Positions 1-10,934 of a stretch of 64,000 bases of DNA are shown here, piece by piece. Every line of letters starts with the position of its first letter. The first letter of the stretch is position 1. The position numbers and the translations under genes are program-made. A model generated the notes under the pieces. That model saw only the letters and a program-made list of their open reading frames with translations. It did not search any database and was not told the DNA's origin. The DNA is from Chlorocebus sabaeus (Eukaryota > Chordata > Mammalia > Primates > Cercopithecidae), in contig NW_027328103.1 of the NCBI RefSeq assembly GCF_047675955.1, positions 496,001 through 560,000 of the forward strand, written 5' to 3'.

Positions 1-52
1 TAAGGCTGTTCTTGTGGATTTGGCAAAGGGATATTTGGAAGCCCATAGAGGG

Positions 53-69
53 CTATGGTGAAAAAGGAA
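53..69 (+). promoter_or_regulatory. pJ-alpha (A-box) motif, first of about 370 copies
   Basis: The 17 bases CTATGGTGAAAAAGGAA fit the published pJ-alpha binding consensus, read as the reverse complement of TTCCTTTTYCACCRTAG (recalled, not looked up). In human alpha satellite the same place in the monomer holds either this A-box or the CENP-B box. Nearly every monomer here has the A-box form, with occasional changes such as CTATGTTG at 1,258, CTATGATG near 32,018 and 33,394, CTACGGTG near 10,015, and CTATGGAG near 54,375. The motif match is seen directly; protein binding is known from other primates and only inferred here. Confidence 0.7.
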
Positions 70-1869
70 ATATCTTCCGTTCAAAAGTGGAAAGAAGCAT
101 TCTGAGAAACTGCTCTGTGTTCTGTTAATTCATCTCACAGAGTTACATCATTCGCTCAAGATGCCTTTCGCTAAGGCTGTTCTTGTAGAATTGGCAAAGG
201 GATATTTGGAAGCCCATAGAGGGCTATGGTGAAAAAGGAAATATCTTCCGTTGAAAACTGGAAAGAAGCTTTCTGAGAAACTGCTCTGTGTTCTCTTAAT
301 TTATCTCACAGAGTTACATCTTTCCCTTCAAGAAGCCTTTCGCTAAGGCTGTTCTTGTGGAATTGGCAAAGGGATATTTGGAAGCCCATAGACGGCTATG
401 GTGAAAAAGGAAATATCTTCCGTTCAAAACTGGAAAGAAGCTTTCTGAGAAACTGCTCTGTGTTCTGTTAATTCATCTCACAGAGTTACGTCTTTCCCTT
501 CAAGAAGCCTTTCGCTAAGGCTGTTCTTGTGGAATTGGCAAAGGGATATTTGGAAGCCCATAGAGGGCTATGGTGAAAAAGGAAATATCTTCCGTTCAAA
601 ACTGGAAAGAAGCTTTCTGAGAAACTGCTCTGTGTTCTGTTAATTCATCTCACAGAGTTACATCTTTCCCTTCAAGAAGCCTTTGGCTAAGGCTGTTCTT
701 GTGGAATTGGCAAAGGGATATTTGGAAGCCCATAGAGGGCTATGGTGAAAAAGGAAATATCTTCCGTTCAAAACTGGAAAGAAGCTTTCTGAGAAACTGC
801 TCTGTGTTCTGTTAATTCATCTCACAGAGTTACATCTTTCCCTTCATGAAGCCTTTCGCTAAGGCTGTTCTTGTGGAATTGGCAAAGGGATATTTGGAAG
901 TCCATAGAGGGCTATGGTGAAAAAGGAAATATCTTCCGTTCAAAACTGGAAAGAAGCTTTCTGAGAAACTGCTCTGTGTTCTGTTAATTCATCTCACAGA
1001 GTTACATCTTTCCTTTCTAGAAGCCTTTCGCTAAGGCTGTTCTTGTGGAATTGGCAAAGGGATATTTGGAAGCCCATAGAGGGCTATGGTGAAAAAGGAA
1101 ATATCTTCCGTTCAAAACTGGAAAGAAGCTTTCTGAGAAACTGCTCTGTGTTCTGTTAATTCATCTCACAGAGTTACATCTTTCCCTTCAAGAAGCCTTT
1201 CGCTAAGGCTGTTCTTGTGGAATTGGAAAAGGGATATTTGGAAGCCCATAGAGGGCTATGTTGAAAAAGGAAATATCTTAAGTTCAAAACTGGAAAGAAG
1301 CTTTCTGAGAAACTGCTCTGTGTTCTGTTAATTCATCTCACAGAGTTACATCTTTCCCTTCAAGAAGACTTTCGCTAAGTCTGTTCTTGTGGAATTGGCA
1401 AAGGGATATTTGGAAGCCCATAGAGGGCTATGGTGAAAAAGGAAATATCTTCCGTTCAAAACTGGAAAGAAGCTTTCTGAGAAACTGCTCTGTGTTCTGT
1501 TAATTCATCTCACAGAGTTACATCTTTCCCTTCAAGAAGTCTTTCGCTAAGGCTGTTCTTGTGGAATTGGCAAAGGGATATTTGGAAGCCCATAGGGGGC
1601 TATGGTGAAAAAGGAAATATCTTCCGTTCAAAACTGGAAAGAAGCTTTCTGAGAAACTGCTCTGTGTTCTGTTAATTCATCTCACAGAGTTATGTCTTTC
1701 CCTTCAAGAAGCCTTTCGCTAAGGCTGTTCTTGTGGAATTGGCAAAGGGATATTTGGAAGCCCGTAGAGGGCTATGGTGAAAAAGGAAATATCTTTCGTT
1801 GAAAACTGGAAAGAAGCTTTCTGAGAAACTGCTCTGTGTTCTGTTAATTTATCTCACAGAGTTACATCT

Positions 1870-3240
1870 TTCCCTTCAAGAAGCCTTTCGCTAAGGCTGT
1901 TCTTGTGGAATTGGCAAAGGGATATTTGGAAGCCCATAGAGGGCTATGGTGAAAAAGGAAATATCTTCCGTTCAAAACTGGAAAGAAGCTTTGTGAGAAA
2001 CTGCTCTGTGTTCTGTTAATTCATCTCACAGAGTTACATCTTTCCCTTCAAGAAGCCTTTCGCTAAGGCTGTTCTTGTGGAATTGGCAAAGGGATATTTG
2101 GAAGCCCATAGAGGGCTATGGTGAAAAAGGAAATATCTTCCGTTCAAAACTGGAAAGAAGCTTTCTGAGAAACTGCTCTGTGTTCTGTTAATTCATCTCA
2201 CAGAGTTACGTCTTTCCCTTCAAGAAGCCTTTCGCTAAGGCTGTTCTTGTGGAATTGGCAAAGGGATATTTGGAAGCCCATAGAGGGCTATGGTGAAAAA
2301 GGAAATATCTTCCGTTCAAAACTGGAAAGAAGCTTTCTGAGAAACTGCTCTGTGTTCTGTTAATTCATCTCACAGAGTTACATCTTTCCCTTCAAGAAGC
2401 CTTTCGCTAAGGCTGTTCTTGTGGAATTGGCAAAGGGATATTTGGAAGCCCATAGAGGGCTATGGTGAAAAAGGAAATATCTTCCGTTCAAAACTGGAAA
2501 GAAGCTTTCTGAGAAACTGCTCTGTGTTCTGTTAATTCATCTCACAGTTACATCATTCCCTCAAGATGCCTTTCGCTACGGCTGTTCTTGTGGAATTGGC
2601 AAAGGGATATTTGGAAGCCCATAGAGGGCTATGGTGAAAAAGGAAATATCTTCCGTTCAAAACTGGAAAGAAGCTTTGTGAGAAACTGCTCTGTGTTCTG
2701 TTAATTCATCTCACAGAGTTACATCTTTCCCTTCAAGAAGCCTTTCGCTAAGGCTGTTCTTGTGGAATTGGCAAAGGGATATTTGGAAGCCCATAGAGGG
2801 CTATGGTGAAAAAGGAAATATCTTCCGTTCAAAACTGGAAAGAAGCTTTCTGAGAAACTGCTCTGTGTTCTGTTAATTCATCTCACAGAGTTACGTCTTT
2901 CCCTTCAAGAAGCCTTTCGCTAAGGCTGTTCTTGTGGAATTGGCAAAGGGATATTTGGAAGCCCATAGAGGGCTATGGTGAAAAAGGAAATATCTTCCGT
3001 TCAAAACTGGAAAGAAGCTTTCTGAGAAACTGCTCTGTGTTCTGTTAATTCATCTCACAGAGTTACATCTTTCCCTTCAAGAAGCCTTTCGCTAAGGCTG
3101 TTCTTGTGGAATTGGCAAAGGGATATTTGGAAGCCCATAGAGGGCTATGGTGAAAAAGGAAATATCTTCCGTTCAAAACTGGAAAGAAGCTTTCTGAGAA
3201 ACTGCTCTGTGTTCTGTTAATTCATCTCACAGTTACATCA
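1870..3240 (+). repeat. Four-monomer tandem duplication, 685-bp shift
   Basis: The rare GCTTTGTGAG form occurs in the AAGCTT elements at 1,986 and 2,671, and the shortened CTCACAGTTACATCATTCC form occurs at 2,541 and 3,226. Both pairs are exactly 685 bp apart, which is four monomers minus 3 bp, as expected because each copy contains a 169-bp monomer. The ACGTC variants between them also recur in the same order. The simplest reading is one unequal exchange of four monomers. The outer limits are approximate because the flanking monomers are near consensus. Confidence 0.85.
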
Positions 3241-4060
3241 TTCCCTCAAGATGCCTTTCGCTACGGCTGTTCTTGTGGAATTGGCAAAGGGATATTTGGA
3301 AGCCCATAGAGGGCTATGGTGAAAAAGGAAATATCTTCCGTTCAAAACTGGAAAGAAGCTTTCTGAGAAACTGCTCTGTGTTCTGTTAATTCATCTCACA
3401 GAGTTACATCTTTCCCTTCAAGAAGCCTTTCGCTAAGGCTGTTGTTGTGGAATTGGCAAAGGGATATTTGGAAGCCCATAGAGGGCTATGGTGAAGATGG
3501 AAATATCTTCCGTTCAAAACTGGAAAGAAGCTTTCTGAGAAACTGCTCTGTGTTCTGTTAATTCATCTCACAGAGTTACATCTTTCCCTTTAAGAAGCCT
3601 TTCGCTAAGGCTGTTCTTGTGGAATTGGCAAAGGGATATTTGGAAGCGCATAGAGGGCTGTGGTGAAAAAGGAAATATCTTCCGTTCAAAACTGGAAAGC
3701 AGTTCTGAGAAACTGCTCTGTGTTCTGTTAATTCATCTCACAGAGTTACGTCTTTCCCTTCAAGAAGCCTTTCGCTAAGGCTGTTCTTGTGGAATTGGCA
3801 AAGGGATATTTGGAAGCCCATAGAGGGCTATGGTGAAAAAGGAAATATCTTCCGTTCAAAACTGGAAAGAAGCTTTCTGAGAAACTGCTCTGTGTTCTGT
3901 TAATTCATCTCACAGAGTTACATCTTTCCCTTCAAGAAGCCTTTCGCTAAGGCTGTTCTTGTGGAATTGGCAAAGGGATATTTGGAAGCCCATAGAGGGC
4001 TATGGTGAAAAAGGAAATATCTTCCGTTCAAAACTGGAAAGAAGCTTTCTGAGAAACTGC

Positions 4061-7000
4061 TCTGTGTTATGTTAATTCATCTCACAGAGTTACATCTTTC
4101 CCTTCAAGAAGCCTTTCGCTAAGGGTGTTCTTGTGGAATTGGCAAATGGATAATTGGAAGCCCATAGAGGGCTATGGTGAAAAAGGAAATATCTTCCGTT
4201 GAAAACTGGAAAGAAGCTTTCTGAGAAACTGCTCTGTGTTCTGTTAATTCATCTCACAGAGTTACATCTTTCCCTTCAAGAAGCCTTTCGCTAAGGCTGT
4301 TCTTGTGGAATTGGCAAAGGGATATTTGGAAGCCCATAGACGGCTATGGTGAAAAAGGAAATATCTTCCGTTCAAAACTGGAAAGAAGCTTTCTGAGAAA
4401 CTGCTCTGTGTTCTGTTAATTCATCTCACAGAGTTACATCTTTCCCTTCAAGAAGCCTTTCGCTAAGGCTGTTCTTGTGGAATTGGCAAAGGGATATTTG
4501 GAAGCCCATAGAGGGCTATGGTGAAAAAGGAAATATCTTCCGTTCAAAAGTGGAAAGAAGCATTCTGAGAAACTGCTCTGTGTTCTGTTAATTCATCTCA
4601 CAGAGTTACATCATTCGCTCAAGATGCCTTTCGCTAAGGCTGTTCTTGTGGAATTGGCAAAGGGATATTTGGAAGCCCATAGAGGGCTATGGTGAAAAAG
4701 GAAATATCTTCCGTTGAAAACTGGAAAGAAGCTTTCTGAGAAACTGCTCTGTGTTCTGTTAATTTATCTCACAGAGTTACATCTTTCCCTTCAAGAAGCC
4801 TTTCGCTAAGGCTGTTCTTTTGGAATTGGCAAAGGGATATTTGGAAGCCCATAGAGGGCTATGGTGAAAAAGGAAATATCTTCCGTTCAAAACTGGAAAG
4901 AAGCTTTGTGAGAAACTGCTCTGTGTTCTGTTAATTCATCTCACAGAGTTACATCTTTCCCTTCAAGAAGCCTTTCGCTAAGGCTGTTCTTGTGGAATTG
5001 GCAAAGGGATATTTGGAAGCCCATAGAGGGCTATGGTGAAAAAGGAAATATCTTCCGTTCAAAACTGGAAAGAAGCTTTCTGAGAAACTGCTCTGTGTTC
5101 TGTTAATTCATCTCACAGAGTTACGTCTTTCCCTTCAAGAAGCCTTTCGCTAAGTCTGTTCTTGTGGAATTGGCAAAGGGATATTTGGAAGCCCATAGAG
5201 GGCTATGGTGAAAAAGGAAATATCTTCCGTTCAGAAGTGTAAAGAAGCTTAGTGAGAAACTGCTCTGTGTTCTGTTAATTCATCTCACAGAGTTACATCT
5301 TTCCCTTCAAGAAGCCTTTCGCTAAGGCTGTTCTTGTGGAATTGGCAAAGGGATATTTGGAAGCCCATAGAGGGCTATGGTGAAAAAGGAAATATCTTCC
5401 GTTCAAAACTGGAAAGAAGCTTTCTGAGAAACTGCTCTGTGTTCTGTTAATTCATCTCACAGAGTTACATCTTTCCCTTCAAGAAGCCTTTCGCTAAGGC
5501 TGTTCTTGTGGAATTGGCAAAGGGATATTTGGAAGCCCATAGAGGGCTATGGTGAAAAAGGAAATATCTTCCGTTCAAAACTGGAAAGAAGCTTTCTGAG
5601 AAACTGCTCTGTGTTCTGTTAATTCATCTCACAGAGTTACATCTTACCCCTCAAGAAGCCTTTCGCTAAGGCTGTTCTTGTGGAATTGGCAAAGGGATAT
5701 TTGGAAGCCCATAGAGGGCTATGGTGAAAAAGGAAATATCTTCCGTTCAAAACTGGAAAGAAGCTTTGTGAGAAACTGCTCTGTGTTCTGTTAATTCATC
5801 TCACAGAGTTACATCTTTCCCTTCAAGAAGCCTTTCGCTAAGGCTGTTCTTGTGGATTGGCAAAGGGATATTTGGAAGCCTATAGAGGGCTATGGTGAAA
5901 AAGGAAATATCTTCCGTTCAAAACTGGAAAGAAGCTTTCTGAGAAACTGCTCTGTGTTCTGTTGATTCATCTCACAGAGTTACATCTTTCCCTTCAAGAA
6001 GCCTTTCGCTAAGGCTGTTCTTGTGGAATTGGCAAAGGGATATTTGGAAGCCCATAGAGGGCTATGGTGAAAAAGGAAATATCTTCCGTTCAAAACTGGA
6101 AAGAAGCTTTCTAAGAAACTGCTCTGTGTTCTGTTAATTCATCTCACAGAGTTACATCTTTCCCTTCAAGAAGCCTTTCACTAAGGCTGTTCTTGTGGAA
6201 TTGGCAAAGGGATATTTGGAAGCCCATAGAGGGCTACGGTGAAAAAGGAAATATCTTCCGTTCAAAAGTGTAAAGAAGATTTCTGAGAAACTGCTCTGTG
6301 TTCTGTTAATTCATCTCACATAGTTACATCTTTCCCTTCAAGAAGCCTTTCGCTAAGGCTGTTCTTGGGGAATTGGCAAAGGGATATTTGGAAGCCCATA
6401 GAGGACTATGGTGAAAAAGGAAATATCTTCCGTTCAAAACTGGAAAGAAGCTTTGTGAGAAACTGCTCTGTGTTCTGTTAATTCATCTCACAGAGTTACA
6501 TCTTTCCCTTCAAGAAGCCTTTGGCTAAGGCTGTTCTTGTGGAATTGGCAAAGGGATATTTGGAAGCCCATAGAGGGCAATGGTGAAAAAGGAAATATCT
6601 TCCGTTCAAAACTGGAAAGAAGCTTTCTGAGAAACTGCTCTGTGTTCTGTTAATTCATCTCACAGAGTTACGTCTTCCCCTTCAAGAAGCCTTTCGCTAA
6701 AGCTGTTCTGGGGGAATTGGCAAAGGTATATTAGGAAGCCCATAGAGGGCTATGGTGAAAAAGGAAATATCTTCCGTTCAAAACAGGAAAGAAGCTTTCT
6801 GAGAAACTGCTCTGTGTTCTGTTAGTTCATCTCACAGAGTTACATCTTTCCCTTCAAGAAGTCTTTCGCTAAGGCTGTTCTTGGGGAATTGGCAAAGGGA
6901 TATTTGGAAGCCCATAGGGAGCTACGGTGAAAAAGGAAATATCTTCCGTTCAAAACTGGAAAGAAGCTTTCTGAGAAACTGCTCTGTGTTCTGTTAATTC

Positions 7001-7326
7001 ATCTCACAGAGTTACGTCTTTCCCTTCAAGAAGCCTTTCGCTAAGGCTGTTCTTGTGGAATTGGCAAAGGGATATTTGGAAGCCCATAGAGGGCTATGGT
7101 GAAAAAGGAAATATCTTCCGTTCAAAACTGGAAAGAAGCTTTCTGAGAAACTGCTCTGTGTTCTGTTAATTCATCTCACAGAATTACATCTTTCCCTTCA
7201 AGAAGCCTTTCGCTAAGGCTGTTCTTGTGGAATTGGCAAAGGGATATTTGGAAGCCCATAGAGGGCTATGGTGAAAAAGGAAATATCTTCCGTTCAAAAC
7301 TGGAAAGAAGCTTTCTGAGAAACTGC
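4061..7326 (+). repeat. 18-mer HOR, copy 1 (enlarged to 19 monomers)
   Basis: I set the copy boundary at the rare TCTGTGTTAT variant, at 4,061 here and next at 7,327, a span of 3,266 bp or 19 monomers. In order it carries AATGGATAATTGG, CATAGACGG, AAGCATTCTG with CATTCGCTCAAG, TAATTTATC, TTCTTTTGG, GCTTTGTGAG, TAAGTCTG, CAGAAGTGTAAAG, TGTGGATTGG (5,851), GTTGATTC, TTTCACTAAG, CACATAGTT, GAGGACTATGG, GGGCAATGG, ACGTCTTCCCC, TTCTGGGGG with TATATTAGG, and GTTAGTTC. The same order recurs in copies 2 and 3. The extra monomer, with CAGAATTACA near 7,180, lies just before the end. Private changes include AAGCTTAGTG near 5,247 and CTTACCCCTC near 5,643. Confidence 0.85.
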
Positions 7327-10300
7327 TCTGTGTTATGTTAATTCATCTCACAGAGTTACATCTTTCCCTTCAAGAAGCCTTTCGCTAAGGGTGTTCTTGT
7401 GGAATTGGCAAATGGATAATTGGAAGCCCATAGAGGGCTATGGTGAAAAAGGAAATATCTTCCGTTCAAAACTGGAAAGAAGCTTTCTGAGAAACTGCTC
7501 TGTGTTCTGTTAATTCATCTCACAGAGTTACATCTTTCCCTTCAAGAAGCCTTTCGCTAAGGCTGTTCTTGTGGAATTGGCAAAGGGATATTTGGAAGCC
7601 CATAGACGGCTATGGTGAAAAAGGAAATATCTTCCGTTCAAAACTGGAAAGAAGCTTTCTGAGAAACTGCTCTGTGTTCTGTTAATTCATCTCACAGAGT
7701 TACATCTTTCCCTTCAAGAAGCCTTTCGCTAAGGCTGTTCTTGTGGAATTGGCAAAGGGATATTTGGAAGCCCATAGAGGGCAATGGTGAAAAAGGAAAT
7801 ATCTTCCGTTCAAAAGTGGAAAGAAGCATTCTGAGAAACTGCTCTGTGTTCTGTTAATTCATCTCACAGAGTTACATCATTCGCTCAAGATGCCTTTCGC
7901 TAAGGCTGTTCTTGTGGAATTGGCAAAGGGATATTTGGAAGCCCATAGAGGGCTATGGTGAAAAAGGAAATATCTTCCGTTCAAAACTGGAAAGAAGCTT
8001 TCTGAGAAACTGCTCTTTGTTCTATTAATTCATCTCACAGAGTTACATCTTTCCCTTCAAGAAGCCTTTCGCTAAGGCTGTTCTTGTGGAATTGGCAAAG
8101 GGATATTTGGAAGCCCATAGACGGCTATGGTGAAAAAGGAAATATCTTCCGTTCAAAACTGGAAAGAAGCTTTCTGAGAAACTGCTCTGTGTTCTGTTAA
8201 TTCATCTCACAGAGTTACATCTTTCCCTTCAAGAAGCCTTTCGCTAAGGCTGTTCTTGTGGAATTGGCAAAGGGATATTTGGAAGCCCATAGAGGGCTAT
8301 GGTGAAAAAGGAAATATCTTCCGTTCAAAAGTGGAAAGAAGCATTCTGAGAAACTGCTCTGTGTTCTGTTAATTCATCTCACAGAGTTACATCATTCGCT
8401 CAAGATGCCTTTCGCTAAGGCTGTTCTTGTGGAATTGGCAAAGGGATATTTGGAAGCCCATAGAGGGCTATGGTGAAAAAGGAAATATCTTCCGTTCAAA
8501 ACTGGAAAGAAGCTTTCTGAGAAACTGCTCTGTGTTCTGTTAATTTATCTCACAGAGTTACATCTTTCCCTTCAAGAAGCCTTTCGCTAAGGCTGTTCTT
8601 TTGGAATTGGCAAAGGGATATTTGGAAGCCCATAGAGGGCTATGGTGAAAAAGGAAATATCTTCCGTTCAAAACTGGAAAGAAGCTTTGTGAGAAACTGC
8701 TCTGTGTTCTGTTAATTCATCTCACAGAGTTACATCTTTCCCTTCAAGAAGCCTTTCGCTAAGGCTGTTCTTGTGGAATTGGCAAAGGGATATTTGGAAG
8801 CCCATAGAGGGCTATGGTGAAAAAGGAAATATCTTCCGTTCAAAACTGGAAAGAAGCTTTCTGAGAAACTGCTCTGTGTTCTGTTAATTCATCTCACAGA
8901 GTTACGTCTTTCCCTTCAAGAAGCCTTTCGCTAAGTCTGTTCTTGTGGAATTGGCAAAGGGATATTTGGAAGCCCATAGAGGGCTATGGTGAAAAAGGAA
9001 ATATCTTCCGTTCAGAAGTGTAAAGAAGCTTTCTGAGAAACTGCTCTGTGTTCTGTTAATTCATCTCACAGAGTTACATCTTTCCCTTCAAGAAGCCTTT
9101 CGTAAGGCTGTTCTTGTGGAATTGGCAAAGGGATATTTGGAAGCCCATAGAGGGCTATGGTGAAAAAGGAAATATCTTCCGTTCAAAACTGGAAAGAAGC
9201 TTTCTGAGAAACTGCTCTGTGTTCTGTTAATTCATCTCACAGAGTTACATCTTTCCCTTCAAGAAGCCTTTCGCTAAGGCTGTTCTTGTGGAATTGGCAA
9301 AGGGATATTTGGAAGCCCATAGAGGGCTATGGTGAAAAAGGAAATATCTTCCGTTCAAAACTGGAAAGAAGCTTTCTGAGAAACTGCTCTGTGTTCTGTT
9401 AATTCATCTCACAGAGTTACATCTTTCCCTTCAAGAAGCCTTTTGCTAAGGCTGTTCTTGTGGAATTGGCAAAGGGATATTTGGAAGCCCATAGAGGGCT
9501 ATGGTGAAAAAGGAAATATCTTCCGTTCAAAACTGGAAAGAAGCTTTGTGAGAAACTGCTCTGTGTTCTGTTAATTCATCTCACAGAGTTACATCTTTCC
9601 CTTCAAGAAGCCTTTCGCTAAGGCTGTTCTTGTGGATTGGCAAAGGGATATTTGGAAGCCTATAGAGGGCTATGGTGAAAAAGGAAATATCTTCCGTTCA
9701 AAACTGGAAAGAAGCTTTCTGAGAAACTGCTCTGTGTTCTGTTGATTCATCTCACAGAGTTACATCTTTCCCTTCAAGAAGCCTTTCGCTAAGGCTGTTC
9801 TTGTGGAATTGGCAAAGGGATATTTGGAAGCCCATAGAGGGCTATGGTGAAAAAGGAAATATCTTCCGTTGAAAACTGGAAAGAAGCTTTCTGAGAAACT
9901 GCTCTGTGTTCTGTTAATTCATCTCACAGAGTTACATCTTTCCCTTCAAGAAGCCTTTCACTAAGGCTGTTCTTGTGGAATTGGCAAAGGGATATTTGGA
10001 AGCCCATAGAGGGCTACGGTGAAAAAGGAAATATCTTCCGTTCAAAAGTGTAAAGAAGCTTTCTGAGAAACTGCTCTGTGTTCTGTTAATTCATCTCACA
10101 TAGTTACATCTTTCCCTTCAAGAAGCCTTTCGCTAAGGCTGTTCTTGGGGAATTGGCAAAGGGATATTTGGAAGCCCATAGAGGACTATGGTGAAAAAGG
10201 AAATATCTTCCGTTCAAAACTGGAAAGAAGCTTTCTGAGAAACTGCTCTGTGTTCTGTTAATTCATCTCACAGAGTTACATCTTTCCCTTCAAGAAGCCT

Positions 10301-10934
10301 TTGGCTAAGGCTGTTCTTGTGGAATTGGCAAAGGGATATTTGGAAGCCCATAGAGGGCAATGGTGAAAAAGGAAATATCTTCCGTTCAAAACTGGAAAGA
10401 AGCTTTCTGAGAAACTGCTCTGTGTTCTGTTAATTCATCTCACAGAGTTACGTCTTCCCCTTCAAGAAGCCTTTCGCTAAGGCTGTTCTGGGGGAATTGG
10501 CAAAGGTATATTAGGAAGCCCATAGAGGGCTATGGTGAAAAAGGAAATATCTTCCGTTCAAAACTGGAAAGAAGCTTTCTGAGAAACTGCTCTGTGTTCT
10601 GTTAGTTCATCTCACAGAGTTACATCTTTCCCTTCAAGAAGTCTTTCGCTAAGGCTGTTCTTGGGGAATTGGCAAAGGGATATTTGGAAGCCCATAGGGT
10701 GCTACGGTGAAAAAGGAAATATCTTCCGTTCAAAACTGGAAAGAAGCTTTCTGAGAAACTGCTCTGTGTTCTGTTAATTCATCTCACAGAGTTACGTCTT
10801 TCCCTTCAAGAAGCCTTTCGCTAAGGCTGTTCTTGTGGAATTGGCAAAGGGATATTTGGAAGCCCATAGAGGGCTATGGTGAAAAAGGAAATATCTTCCG
10901 TTCAAAACTGGAAAGAAGCTTTCTGAGAAACTGC
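7327..10934 (+). repeat. 18-mer HOR, copy 2 (enlarged to 21 monomers)
   Basis: The span to the next TCTGTGTTAT marker is 3,608 bp, or 21 monomers. The marker order matches copies 1 and 3, but the section with CATAGACGG, the GTGGAAAGAAGCATTCTG form and CATTCGCTCAAGATG occurs twice, near 7,605-7,890 and 8,110-8,405. That accounts for the three extra monomers and points to a local tandem duplication inside the HOR. Markers from TTCGTAAGG (a one-base deletion near 9,101) and TTTTGCTAAG near 9,441 to CATAGGGTGCTACGG near 10,694 are shared with copy 3 more closely than with copy 1. Confidence 0.85.

Larger units (their letters stand above)
1..4060 (+). repeat. Mixed alpha-satellite monomers, 5' part of window
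   Basis: About 23.5 monomers without a long repeating order, apart from the four-monomer duplication listed separately. Markers include AAGCATTCTG with CATTCGCTCAAGATG near 90-160, TAATTTATC near 297, GAAGTCCATAG near 899, TCCTTTCTAG at 1,011, the paired CTATGTTG and CTTAAG variants at 1,258 and 1,277, and CCCGTAGAGG at 1,761. Several of these reappear in the same order after 56,940. The last monomers, including the shortened GGAAAGCAGTTCTGAG unit near 3,694, lead into the first 18-monomer HOR copy. No gene, transposon or unique sequence was seen. Confidence 0.9.
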
